Shown here: piece by piece, positions 50,611 to 62,300 of the stretch
Layout: the number at the start of each line of letters is the position of its first letter
Position numbering within the stretch: position 1 is the first letter of the stretch
DNA from: Marchantia polymorpha subsp. ruderalis
Lineage: Eukaryota > Streptophyta > Marchantiopsida > Marchantiales > Marchantiaceae
Direction: 5' to 3'
Length of the DNA stretch: 64,000 nucleotides
Assembly: GCA_037833965.1 (NCBI GenBank)
Contig: AP031358.1
Span: 690,001 to 754,000 of the forward strand
Made by a program: the position numbers and the translations under genes
The notes under the pieces: model-generated
The model's database searches: none
The model's input: only the letters and a program-made list of their open reading frames with translations
What the model was told of the DNA's origin: nothing

Positions 50611-53600
50611 CTAGGCTATAGACTTGTCTATCGTGTTACGGATCCTGCCATGCATACTTATTGAAACATTGCCATCCGAAAAAACTTTTTGATTCCTACT
50701 GAGCCACAGATGTCTACAGACCTCCGTGGCTAGCATCCACTGAGCTACTATTAAACTGTTTTTTTTCCGACTGAGCCCAAGTTCTATCAGGTGTAAGAAG
50801 GTAGTAGCCTCACCAAAAATTGAAGAGGTTGCTCCAATGCTCCTCCATCTGAGACCGGCAGCCGCTTTCCATACCTGCTGTGCAAATGGGCAGTCGAAGA
50901 AGATGTGGGCAACTGACTCTGTAGCTCTGCAACCCCGAGGACACCTTCCATCTCCATGCCCAATTTTGGACGCCCTCTCATTTGTGTATAGGGCCTGCTG
51001 CAGGACTCTCCACATAAAGAGTTTATCTCTATTCACATTCCTGCACTGCCACAGATTCGTGAATAGCTCCTCCCACTCGGTCTCTGTCTTCTGAACTAGC
51101 CACTTCCTGTTAAGGTGCTCGCTTAACATCGTGGCCTGCCGCCTCTCTCTATACCACCTGCGAGCTGTCTCAGTGAAACTACCCTGTATCGGGCTTCCCC
51201 TGATTCTCCATCCCGCACTTAGTCTGAGAGGGGCATCAGTCAGACCTGTAGCAGAGGTGATGCGAAACAGAAAGTTATGGATTTCTGATCCTTCCTCTCT
51301 GGAGCGTTCGTTCCTAGGTCCCCTGACGAAGGTCCTTTTTAGTTCTTCTTTCTTTCTCCACAGGGTGACTATCTGGGTAATTTTAAGTTGGCGCAACTGT
51401 GCCATTACGCGTTTCGTTGCAGTGTCCCCATCCGCCCTGCTGGTAAGGGTGAGGCTCACCATGTCCCTCAACGTGACGTATCTAGGGATAGCCACGCCTG
51501 CCGGTTCCCAGGTCACGTCTGCTTGTATGGTCTGCCAGCATAACATAAGCGCCCTCCCTACCTCTGTCCCAGCCAGGTGCAAGGGCTGTCTAGTTAAAAT
51601 CAGATCGGAGAGACTATAGTGCTTCCTCACTATGTCCCGGTGATATCTTGACCTGCCCTGCTTAACTAAGTCGGCAAGCGCCAAGTCCCAAGTGCCTGCA
51701 GTTTCGTCAATGATCGCCCCAATCCATTTACCCATAAGAGATGAATTTGTGTCGGCTAAACTTCAGATGCCTAGCCCTCCTGCCTCCTTGGGCCTGCACA
51801 CTATATCCCACCTGACAAGTGAGCGCTTCGCCTTCCCTTCTTTGTTATACCCCCACAAGAACTGTCGGTACAACTGCTCCACTTTCTTGCACGTTGTTGC
51901 CGACAGCCTGATGATTGAGGAGTAGAAGGTATGTTGCGCCTGTTGCACGAACTGCAGTAGTACAGCCCTAGCTTCAAATGAGAGAAGTCGTAGTTCCCAC
52001 CCTCCAAGTGTGTTTGAAATTTTCTGCGTGCAGAATTCGTCTTGTTGTTGTTTACTCAGATCAAGCCCTGTTGGAGCGCCAAGGTATTTGTGCACTTCCC
52101 CTCGCTGCATCAAGGAGCATCCTGTCAGTGCAAACCAATCCGGGGGTCTGTCCATCCCGAGGAGCAAAATCGATGATTTCGAGAGGTTCAGCCTGGCTCC
52201 ACTGCTGACCTCATATTTCGCAAGCACTAGCCTGAGTTCATGAAAGGAGTGTGAATTGTCAATGAAGACACCCATGTCGTCGGCGAAGAGGGAGTAATCT
52301 AGGAGCACAGTGTCCCCCACCTGGTAGCCTCTCAACCTGCCAGCTTGGAAACTCAGTTTCATTTCTGTCATGAGGGGTTGAGTGGCCAGCACAAAAAGCA
52401 GTGGGGCCAGCGGGCAACCTTGGCGCACTCCCCTTCCAACCGGGAACCTGTAAGTCTTGGCTCCATTAACATGCACCGCCGTGGATGCACCCAGGGTAAG
52501 GCCTTTCACTAACGTGATAAACCCTCTCCCCAGGCCGCACTTCAGCATGGCGTCCCAGAGGTAATTATGTTCGACTCTGTCATATGCCTTCTCGAAGTCA
52601 AGTTTTACAAACATGCCCTGGCGCTTATAAGTTCTGGCCGCATCCTGTGCCATCCACAAGGTGAGCACATTGTCTAGCATGTGCCTACCTTTTATGAACC
52701 CTGTTTGCTGAGGTGATACCACTTTCTGCAGCAGCATCTGAAGGCGCCCTGCTAAAATCCTAGCAATGATCTTGTAGTCAGTTGTGAGCATTGTGAGGAG
52801 GCGCCAATCTTTTAATGACGTTTTGTTGACTGACTTAGGAATGAGGCGAATCATTCCTTCAGTCACTGTTTCTGCAAGCACTCCCTCTGCCCAGAACTTG
52901 GCAACCATTTTGACGTAAAAACTTTTCATGAATGGCCAGGTTTTCTTTAGCGCTTCAGCAGAAATACCATCAACCCCAGGCGCTTTGTTGTGAGGGAGGC
53001 TGAAAAGCACGTCCTCAATCTCCTTCTCCGAGGGTGGCGCTGCCAGCATACTCCGTTCCGCATCCGTCAAGTTGTCTTCTACACTATGCATGAGTTCGTC
53101 TCGCGTCGATGCATCTTCTATGGAGAAATATATGCGGTCCAGCCGCGCCCATCTCGGATCCCCTCCGTATGCAGACCATCTAGTGTGTAGTGGCCCACGT
53201 ACCTCAGCCGCGATTTCCCGTACATCCTGAAGGTTATGCTTCGTTCTAACTTCTGTGAACGCCTTCTCCTCAGCTCCCCCCAGTACCTGGCGTTCCCCAG
53301 ACGAGTCCGAAGCATTATCCACCATATTCCAGTCTCCACAGAGGATGACATTGGTGTGCGGAAATAAATTCCGCAGTTGAGTCCAATGCGCCGCTCTACC
53401 ACCTGGAGAATGTGGGCCATAGAATGAGGCTATGTATACCTCGTGTCCTCCTTTCTCGACCTGCGCCCAGGTAACATACCCATCTTCCGACGTTCCTGAC
53501 GCACGTATTTTCAGGCTCTTATGGATGAGTAGCGCTGTCCCCCCAGTGCCTTCTCCTCGAACTTCCTTCTGGCCAGGGGCACACACCGTTTGCAGGTCTC

Positions 53601-53796
53601 TGCTCAGCAAGTGTCCTATCGCCGTCATGGCGAAGCTGTCCAACTTGTGCTCCTGTATAGCTAGTATATCCGGCTTGTCATGTGTATGTGCATAAAAGTC
53701 CTTCAGCTTGTATATCCTGGTCGCCCCATTCAACCTGCCCACGTTCCAGGAAAGTAAATTTAACGTGAGCGGGGTAGACTGTGGGGTGTGTATCAT
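50611..53796 (-). pseudogene. LINE ORF2: APE endonuclease - reverse transcriptase - zf-RVT, broken by one in-frame TGA and an internal deletion
   Basis: One frame runs from ATG 53796 to the stop at 50611 (about 1,061 codons), interrupted only by TGA at 51763-51765 in GGLGI*SLADTNSSL, where other LINEs usually continue; CGA to TGA is the likely change. The endonuclease shows LLSWNVGRLNG, AIQEHKLD, LCGDWNMVD and RLDRIYFS. It then jumps straight to DELMHSVEDN, lacking the usual SDH motif and much of the linker before the RT. The RT has WRLLTMLTTDYKIIARILA, QTGFIKGRHMLDNV, FVKLDFEKAYDRV, GVRQGCPLAPLLFVLATQP and LFADD. The C-terminus carries the zf-RVT pattern WRVLQQALYTNERASKIG...CPRGCRATESVAHIFFDCPFA. 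This copy should not be able to cut DNA by itself. Confidence 0.9.
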
Positions 53797-56016
53797 TGAG
53801 CACTGAAGGCCGCACGGCCGTGCTCAATGGGTGACTTCTCAGCCCCAACCTCGGTTGCAGCCGGAGAGACAGTGCTAACTTCACCACTTCTGCCCCTGTT
53901 TGATCTGTGTAGACCACTGGCCAACCTTGCTGCCGCCTTTGCTGCTCGCTGCTCTCTTTTGCGTATGGCTGAAGACTTCATGCTCAGCGATTTACCTCCC
54001 AGCGCCGTCAAGGGTCCCTGACTTGCCACCTGCTTTCGCGGGAACTTTGCCCGGATGCCCTCCGTCAGCGGCTGGGGGTCAGGTTGCGCCTCAGGTATCG
54101 TCTCTTCATAGCCCTCCTTCTGTTTTACTGTTTCTTCCACCCCTTCCTGAACTTGCGCGGAGGTGGGGTCTACAGCTTCTCAATTGCCCCTTTGCGCCAA
54201 GGTTTCCAGAAGGTGTTTCGGTACCAGCGGCGAAACTGGAGGTGTCTCTTCCACCTGTGCAGTCCCAGGCGCAAGCTGATCCACTAAGCCCTTGGGTACA
54301 CTCTTTGCCATTTTAGCACGTCCTCCGCTTTGGTCACCATCTGCTGAGGGCTTGCGCTTGTTGCCCGTGTCGACTGCCTGGACCTTCCCCGGCGCTTCTC
54401 CTTTTGGTCGTGGAGTAGCCCTGTTTCTGCGCACAAGGGGAGCCGGGGAGGTGGCTGTGTTCTGTTCATCCGCTGCATTCCTCCTCGTTTTACTCTGAAG
54501 TGATGCCGACACAATTGCAGTCATAGCCTGTTGCGCTGCAGTTGCTTCCCTTTTCTTTCCGTAAAACTGCTCAATAGTGCCTGGTCGACGTGTGGATAGG
54601 GCCTCCTGCACTGTTGCTTCAGTTCCGACCTGCAGGGGTGCTGGCGCTTGCTCCAGAGGGTCCTCCCCCCGGTGGTTCTTCGTTACTGTTCCTACTGGAG
54701 CTGTCTCCTGTTGTTCGTCTCCCCTTTGCTTCTTAAACACGTTGTCTGCGCTCGCAGGTTTGACGCCTAAAGGTTCCTCCTCATCGCCTGGAAGGTCACC
54801 CTGGTTGTCGATAAGAGCTGCTTGCTGTGGGGTAAGCTTCCTCCAGTACCCGTCACTTCTTCCTTTGGTACGGAGTTGTTGAAAGAACTTGGATGTAGGA
54901 GCAGGGGTCTTGAAGGTCGAGTCGTCTGCACGCCATTTCCCCTTGTCCTTATCACGATGTTCCTGTTGCACCTCATACTGAGTCGTGCCCTCTGCTCTTG
55001 GTCTTTCACGTTGTGGTCTGCGGCTGGGCCCTGCACCCTCCCGAGGCGGAAACAAGGGATCTCCCGGACAGTCTGCAGCAATGTGCCCCTGTCTTCTACA
55101 TTTGAAGCACGAGTTGGACAAGTGCGTGACATCAAATGGTATGCGCTCCAAATTCCCTTCAAGAGTTACTTCTACAAATGGTGGGGGGAGTAGCCCTCGT
55201 GGCCACTCCAGACATAGACGAATAATTGGTCGGCTACATTTCTCTATGCTCGCAGGCCCTATCAGTACAGGTCCAAGAGTTCCGGCTATTTCTCTAATCC
55301 AAAACAGCTGCAGCCTGGTTAGATTAGTGAACCGCACCCATACTGGGTACATCGCTGGTGTGTAGCTCAGGTCTTCCGCCTCTAGTGTCCATTTGACTAT
55401 TATGAAGTCATGTCTCAGGTAGGTGATCCGTGTCCTAGTCAGAGCTAGGTCCCTGTCCCTCTGAGAGTGGAACCGAATGTGGTAGTTTCGGCTCCCGATT
55501 GCTGTGATCGACAAAATTTTCAGCTTCTTGCCCCTGCTGAGCACTGCCTCCGCCCACTCCTGTACTTGTGGGGTACTCAGCCCGCGGTCTAGGAAGCACA
55601 GAACCGCTGTAAGATTCTCACTCTCCTCCTGCTTCTTCTGCGTGTCGTCTTTCGTGATTACCAAGGAAACCTGCCTGAGCATATTCAGGGTTTCCTCCAA
55701 CTCCAAATCCTCCTCTGTTTCAGGATCTGCTTGTGTGTCTTCCAGGGCCTCATCATCCGAGAAGTCCTCCTCGGGGTCAACGTTGCTGGTTTCATCCTTC
55801 CGAAGAATCGAGAGAGTCCTCCATGGTGGCCTGACTTCTGTTCATGCTTTTGGGTCCCTCGCTGGCTAGCGCCCGCTGCATGTGGCTTTCGAGCACTGAT
55901 TCCCGTGGGGGGGCCATCTGTTCAATTTCGTCTCCTGGGGCACCACCTGTTGGAGCCAGTGGCACGTTCGTCACCAGCTCTGGACCTAGAAGGGGGTGGT
56001 TCCGCTCTGCCTCCAT
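53793..56016 (-). pseudogene. LINE ORF1: DUF4283 and CCHC zinc-knuckle RNA-binding protein, broken by a frameshift and one TGA
   Basis: The reading starts at ATG 56016 (MEAERNHPLLG...MEDSLDSSEG) and runs to a stop at 55792. The continuation DETSNVDPEEDFSDDEALE is in the frame shifted by one, so a single-base indel lies near 55800. That frame runs through DUF4283-like sequence (LTAVLCFLDRGLS... WTLEAEDLSYTPAMYPVWVRF) and a zinc knuckle CFKCRRQGHIAADC to TGA at 54180-54182. Beyond it the same frame stays open to 53793. The final stop overlaps the ORF2 start in ATGA, a 4-nt overlap suggesting coupled translation in the ancestor. Without the two lesions the protein would be about 740 residues. 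Confidence 0.85.
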
Positions 56017-56287
56017 TTTCTGAGTGCAGAGAGTGCTCCCTTCTGCGAGAGTTCTAGGGGCAGCCTATTTTGCAGGTTGCGCCCCTGCCCTTTGTGTACT
56101 GAGTGGAATGATGTGCTGCCTTGATGCTTGGATGTTGAGTGTGCTATTGCGTCGTGGTCGGTGGGAACTGCTCGCGTCGTTGCTCCCGGTGCAGTGTTGT
56201 ATGTTGCAGGTGCAGGTCGTCCGCAGAGCTCAGCTCCCAGAGTGGCTACGAACGCTGTTCCCGCTCCTGACCTAATTAGCCAGTTTG

Positions 56288-57420
56288 CCTAGACCTAATG
56301 CCCTGAAGAGAAAGCGCTCACCAAGGGCGAATTTCACCGTCTTGACGAGAGCATTGGTATAGGTCGGAGCTCAGTCACAGGGTGAGTTCCTGGCAGCGGT
56401 CCCGGTTCTAAATCTCCCAGTTTCAATCTTGACCTAACAGACCCCCTATGCCTAGACCTAATGCGCCTGGGCGCTACACCACCCTAGAGGGCGAACTTCA
56501 GCTCTGAGACTGCACCGACAGGTCTCAGCAGAGCTACACCCAGTGGTGAGTGCCTCACTGCTAGCTCCGTCGTCAATTCCACGATTTCAAATTTGACCTA
56601 ATTAACCACAAACGCCTAGACCTTTTTTGCGCTAGACCTTTCTAGGAGCGTCGCTGTCGTGGTGTGTGCTAATCTTCCCTTGCTACAGGTGCCCTGCATG
56701 TCTCTACTTGTGAAATCTGGAATCTGCGTGTTGTTTGTTGGTGTTGTGTCGAAGCGGCCGAACAACGCCTGGACCTTTGTGCGCTAGGGTTCGGTTGAAC
56801 CCTAGTTGCGCCTTTCATCATCCTGAGCGGTCTGTTCGTCTAGCGTGACCTTCGACATGTTGACCGTGTGGTCGCTGCTGCACCCCTGCAGACTTGCCGT
56901 CTCTGCCCTATGTCACTGCTCGTTTCGTCGATGTAGCCAAAAAACGCCTAGACCTTTTGCGCTTATTAGGGTTAACCCTAATGCGATTCGGAGTGCTGCG
57001 TTCGCCCTGTCTTCGTCGACTGTCTAGCCACGCCTGCAGTCTCGAGCCGACTTCCTTCCGTGTTGCCTCCAATGTCGATGTAAACTTCAGTGTCGTTGAA
57101 TGTCGAGTGCAGACCTCGAATCTTCAAGCGCATGGACCTTGCAGCGCAGGAATTAGGGTAAACCCTAATTCCATCTGCATCAACTCAGACTCTGCTCAAT
57201 GTCGCTCGTTTCGCCCCTGGGCCGTTCACGCGCTGCAGCTGCCGTGCATGCTTGCCAGGGACCCCTTGAGTCGAAGTGCGTCTTCAGTGTCGTCGAATGT
57301 TGAGGTCGAGGTCGCCGCCGCCTGCCCGCCGCCGCTGTCTGTATTGCCGTTTATTGCCGTTTGTTGTCGCTGAGATTCTCATGTCGTAATTGTCAATGAA
57401 ATGTCGCCTGGACCCCCCGC
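56288..57420 (-). repeat. 5' leader monomers of the long LINE
   Basis: A CGCCTAGACCTTTTGCGC-like core recurs at about 56288, 56451, 56615, 56768, 56947, 57131 and 57407, so spacing is mostly 153-184 bp. Several units also carry TTTGACCTAATTA before the core or GGGTTAACCCTAAT after it. They lie between the 18S head and ORF1 in the minus sense. By analogy with tandem 5' monomers of mouse L1 they may carry the promoter, which is inference. Confidence 0.7.
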
Positions 57421-57900
57421 CGATAGAGAAATCAATGCATGTATCGTAGTCATGAGTCTTGAGAGTCGGCGTCGATTGCCTGCATAGAGCCTAATGTCGT
57501 GTGTTGATGGTGATGCACAACTCTTTACGCTCGAAACCCGCAGCCGCTTCTGTTCTCCTGAATGCATCGTGCTACTACTCCCAATGTGCTGCCAAGTTCG
57601 CTGTTTCCCACCGATTTTACTCCGCGCGTCTCGTTCCCGGCATGGATCCGCGAAACCCTTAAAAGAGTTTTCATCGTCGCCTCAGGTTCCTGCTTCCCGC
57701 CGCACCTAAATGTGTGCTCATTGGACTCGTCTGCTCAAGTCCGATTGTTCTCGCTACTCCCTAGCTTTCCCAAACCTCGTGCGCTGCCCTCTAAATCGAA
57801 ATCCCTGAGCTGTTTCTCTGGTTTCCCGTGGTACTCGAGGTTTCCTGCCAGGCTCCCAGTCACCGCGTTTCGCGGAGCTGTTTCTAGGGTTGAGCCTTTT

Positions 57901-57954
57901 GCATGGCTTAATCTTTGAGACAAGCATATGACTACTGACAGGATCAACCAGGTA
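57901..57954 (-). pseudogene. 18S rRNA 5' head, nt 1-54, nearly intact
   Basis: On the minus strand it reads TACCTGGTTGATCCTGTCAG, then TAGTCATATGCTTGTCTC, then AAAGATTAAGCCATGC. This differs from the usual plant 18S start by about one base. It is preceded by AAGATTGCTTGTTCTTGGC and followed by LINE sequence rather than more 18S. It is rDNA cut by insertions on both sides, not a functional gene. Confidence 0.93.
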
Positions 57955-57973
57955 GCCAAGAACAAGCAATCTT

Positions 57974-59358
57974 GGTGAAAACCGCAGATGACTGGAGGAG
58001 ATTCGAATTTTTTACCACGCAAAGCGTAGAAGAAGAACCAGAACAACAAAAGGAAGAAAAACACAGCCCCCCCCAGGAGCCCAGACGCGCAGGAACAGAC
58101 CAAGGGCGGGGACAGTGAGACGTGCCACGACGGCCTGGCACACGCCAACCGACCAAGAAGCAAAAGGAGAGCAGAAACATGGCAGGTCGAGACCAGAATC
58201 AGAAATAACTACCTCGTAAGCTTCTAAGACGGTCCACCATCCTGCACAAAGAAAAAACACAACGAGATAGCACGGAGAAAACTGCGTAACTTAGAGGGGT
58301 GGGGATCCACGTGTCCCTACCCCGTTCGTATGCAAAGTAACTTAAAATGTTAGTTAGCAGGATGGGAGGAGTGGGGGGAGAGCACTGAGTATTTCTGATA
58401 CGAGCAGTAGGTCATGCATTCCGCATTCTGCAGTCAAAGTGGCCCTGGATTTGTAGTAGCATGGATCGTCCGTTTTTTTCCCTTTTTCCCTCTCTTTTTT
58501 GTTTTTTCCCGGTTGCACTACTGTAAGGAGCTGGTGTCCGGGTCAAAGCCCCTTATGTTGCCTCCATGTGTCCCGTTCTGGTCTTCCCGGGCTCCGCGTA
58601 TCCGCATTCCCTGCCCAGAATCGCAACCCTAACTTTGCGCCTGAAATGGCGCTTAGAACCCTAACCAGCCTTGGTTAGTTTGTTGCCTAACTAGCCGAGG
58701 TAGCGAGTCAGATACCTACAAGGCCCTGTCGGTACCACTTCCGTCTCCTAGATACCCGTCTTGGTGTGGTCACCCTCGGCGGCCGCCGTTCCCAGCGCTT
58801 AATGCGGTGCCCAAAGGGTGGGCGCCTCAACCTAACCCTAACCCTAATCCAGAGGAAATTCCCATTTTCCGATAGCACAGGTCGCCTGGTGGCCGCGTGT
58901 GTCACTGAGATTGCCCGGTTACGCGGCCGTGGGGTGTTCCTTCGCCTTCCGTAAAACACGCACCGTAGCTCCCGGCGCATGTTGCGCCAGAAAGTTGGGC
59001 GCCTGAAACCGTAAATCCCGGAATATTATCCTTAGCGTGTTTTGGGCCCTAGGTTCCGGGCTCTGCACCCTGTCGCGGTTCCTTCGCGGTCTTGTCTGCT
59101 CCCACACCGTTGGGGGAAGCTCTATTTGTCCGCTTTGGGAGCTCTAGTCCGAAGTCGCCATAACCTGCCACATAATGCTCCAGGTTCCTTGGCGCCTGAC
59201 ACCCTAAAATCTCGGCGAGTATCTCTGCGCGTGTTTTGCGCCCCGAATCCCGGACCTGAACTATGTCGTCGTTTGTATCGTAGCTGTGGCCGCTCCCGTC
59301 AGTATGTGTCGCTTCCGTGGCCCTGTACACCACGTGTCACGTGTCACCTATGCACGCA
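57974..59358 (-). mobile_element. 5'-truncated LINE-family copy (about 1.4 kb)
   Basis: It is flanked by identical 16-bp AAGATTGCTTGTTCTT repeats (59359-59374 and 57958-57973, minus sense). It contains the GGCGCATGTTGCGCC dyad (58974), a TTAGGG-like tract (58829-58848), an A-rich purine tract (minus strand of 58467-58510), the ACGTG palindrome near 58296-58322 and a CAG-TCAT-CTG tail hairpin followed by GGTTTTCACC. The order matches the 3' third of the large copy. Confidence 0.75.
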
Positions 59359-59374
59359 AAGAACAAGCAATCTT

Positions 59375-62300
59375 GGTGAAAACTGCAGGACACTGCAATA
59401 GATTCCATTTTTAGACGCCACAAACGGGGCGCAAAGCGAGAACAACACGACTGCCACGCAGGAATCTCGGGCTGCCACGCACGGGTGGGAGCCCGGGGGG
59501 CAGGCGGCAGCAGGGACGGCAGAGGGCGCAGCAAACGGCCCGGCGCGAGCCAGCTAGAACAGCGAGACGAGGCCCCCAGCGAAAAGGAAGGGGGGGCTCC
59601 AAGGCGAAGAGCGTAGCTTGGGGTGGCGGTCGGGCACATGGTCCGCGGCCCGCCACCACAGCTGTCTAGGCCCACATGCGAGCAGATGATCCAGAGGGGG
59701 CACCGCCCGAGTGGTAGTAGAGAAAAAGCAGGCCGGGGGGCAATATAGGGCTCACGTACCCATACCCCAAATGCATGACAGAATAAGTGGACATTCACGA
59801 GACAACGATGGCATGCTGGGCGTCAAGAGAGAGAGGAGGGGGGGATTCATCCCCTTGTGAATGAGCATTGCGAAGTGTGGGGGGCGGAGCTCGGGCAACG
59901 GAACGTCTGCTGCTATCGGATTTGCTGTCGCTGTTTCCGTGGTCGCTTGTCTCTGGAGGGGGTCTTCATGGTCTCCAGCAATTTCCAAAATTTCCTGGTT
60001 TACGCTATTTCAACCTTCCTAAACCCGGGGAAAATAACTCCTCTATACTAGAAAAAAACAAGCAGTGGACCTGGAGTCCAGAGACTCGTCTTAGCGGGGT
60101 AACGGTCCCTGTTTTAAGGATTCGTGGGGGGGTTAGTCCTGATTTATTTCAGTTGATTTTTGTGTTTTTCAGGAGTGCTCCTAATCGGGGTTGGATGTAC
60201 TCCAGCGTTCCTGGCTTAGATTTTCCGGTAGTTCGCATGTATAGGGTGCGGTCCTGTATGCTGCCCTTAGCTACGCTGATGTCTTCCAGCGGTAATCCGC
60301 TTTTCGGATTTTCCGAATATTCCGGGAATATTCGTGATTATTCGGGAATATTCTAGGAATCTTCCGAGGGGAAGTGAAGGACGGGGGCAGTTTTCGTCAA
60401 GTATTTTGTGAGCTTCTCCATCCCTATCCAAGGTACCCCGATCGTCCCCCTGTGTCTTCTCCTGCCCCGAGGATAGTGATATCCATGTTCCGATAATCCT
60501 TGTTTTCCGAAATTTTGAAAAATCCCGAAATTTTTGGGAATATTCCTAATTTCAATTCGTGACCTCTTGTGGTTAGAAGCCACCGCCCTCCTCCGTCGTC
60601 GCTAACCGTGGGGTTCTCGTACGAGAGGGGTCTACTCCTACCCGGATTTGCCTGCTCCAGATTTTGTCTCTCCCCGGTGGGTCGGCAGCGGCGGGGCGTA
60701 TCACAATGTCGTCCGGAACTTTTCCTAACCGTCAGTGGGTAGGTATATTCCGTCGTAATCCAGTATCTTGGGTGTCTCCACTCGCTCCTGCCCCGGTGCG
60801 GTTCAGGCGCCGTAACGACGTACTGGACGCAAACCTTATGCCGCGGCGGTACCCTCCCCCGCGCATCGCAAAGTATAGGATGCGAGGATCCGTCGATGGG
60901 AGAAAAAGAAGGGGGGGGGGGAGGAAATTTCCCAAAGCGGCGGGGGTCCGGCGGGGAGAGAGAGAGAGAGAGGGGGGGGGGTTTCCCACAGTCCAGCCGT
61001 CATTCCGGCCGTCCGCACGCTTCTGCGATCCGCGGTTCGGATTGGGTGCAGTACAATTCGTTCGTGTCTCGGGGCTCCCCCCGGGGGCGCAGTATCATTG
61101 TCTCGCGGTGTCACCTCCCGTGAGTCTCCCTTCGCAGATCCATCGTTCGGGTATCGACATTCCACACGTCAGTGCCCTGCGATCGCATGTTTACATGGGG
61201 GCCAATCCAGGCGAGCGAAATTCCACGGTCCACACCGGTATTTCCTGTTCAGTCAACGTACTGCTATGTTCCTGACGGCCTCCATTCGCTTGTGGGGGCC
61301 GCCTCCTCGCGAGCTCCCACCTGTCCTTCCTCACACGCAATTTCCCTTTTCCTCCGTTCTCCACTTTTACGTGCTATGAGATCTTTCTTTCGGCTGGCTC
61401 CTTGCCACGTGGAGCGTTCCCGCATGGGAGCTCCTTTCAGGCGAGCGGGGGGGTTCAGTGCCCCACGCACAGCATAGTTGCCCTTCCATCTGATTCGTTT
61501 CCAGGTTTCCCGCGTGTGTCCTTCGATTTTGGTGGACATCGGTATCTATGGTCCTTTCCACATAAGCGCTCTCCGATTCGCTCCTTTCTAATTTCAGAGG
61601 CGGCTCACCATTCAGCGAAGCCGCACGCGCGAGGAACGGAAATCTCATCTGTCGCGACGAGATCTGCGCTGGCGGGGGGGGGGGGGGATGGGGGGGAGAG
61701 GGGCCGACCCTCTCCCCCCCACCCCCCCCCCCCGCCAGCGCAGGATCCCTCCATTCTCCCGAACAGGAGTTCTTTCTTCCCTCGAGGCATGTGTTTGAAT
61801 CCGAGATGCCTCCTGCGCGGGGCGTCTCCAGTTCAGACCTCTTCAGGCGTTCACTTTCTTGCGTCCGAGAGTTCCTGTTATCAGCTCGGGACTTCGATCC
61901 GTTTCCTTTCCACTGGCGAGTGGAGTAACGAATATCTTCTTTACCGGACAGCGAAAGTCCACTTCCTTCGTGTCGGTGGGCGTCTGGTCATTTGTTTCGG
62001 TGGGCAGTGCACTCGGGCTGGTCCTCCGTCACTTCAACGATATCGGATCTCGTCTTCCTCGCACGACGTTCCGGCGAGTGCAAACAGTATCTTCAGCCGT
62101 GGAGCGAGAGGCCCAATCCGGGCGGAGGGTGGTGCAGGTTCGACGGTGCCCCCGCTGTAGCCTCCCACTCGCTTGTCGGGCGCGTCCTGGCTGTGCCTGC
62201 AGCGACGTCTACAGCGAGTATCCTCCCTCCGAGTCGACATCCCAGACCTCTCGCTGGCGTTGGCGGGACCTGCTAAGCCGAACAAGGACCAGAACCGTAA

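Larger units (their letters stand above)
47679..57898 (-). mobile_element. Long L1-type non-LTR retrotransposon (about 10.2 kb) with both ORFs, inserted in an 18S head
   Basis: In the minus sense the order is 18S head (57954-57901), a leader with about seven 150-280 bp monomers, broken ORF1 (56016-53793), broken ORF2 (53796-50611), a long 3' UTR with GGCGCATGTTGCGCC repeats and TTAGGG words, and the family tail ending CTTTCACC near 47679. An 18-bp direct repeat, AAAGATTAAGCCATGCAA, lies at 57899-57916 and 47661-47678 and is the target-site duplication. The ORF1 DUF4283/CCHC and ORF2 APE-RT-zf-RVT layout is that of plant L1-clade LINEs. Unlike usual plant L1s there is no poly(A) tail; a conserved hairpin takes its place. 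The length is large for a LINE, so a nested insertion in 49.3-50.6 kb cannot be ruled out. Confidence 0.8.

Noticed and set aside
60606..60640. 28S rRNA fragment (GTACGAGAGG)
   Set aside because: Only about ten bases match and the flanks do not; TTCTCGTACGAGA is itself a palindrome, so chance is enough.
61402..62160. 252-codon plus-strand frame
   Set aside because: It crosses the G/C-tract hairpin and is antisense to the LINE copy; poly-Gly and poly-Pro stretches are composition effects.
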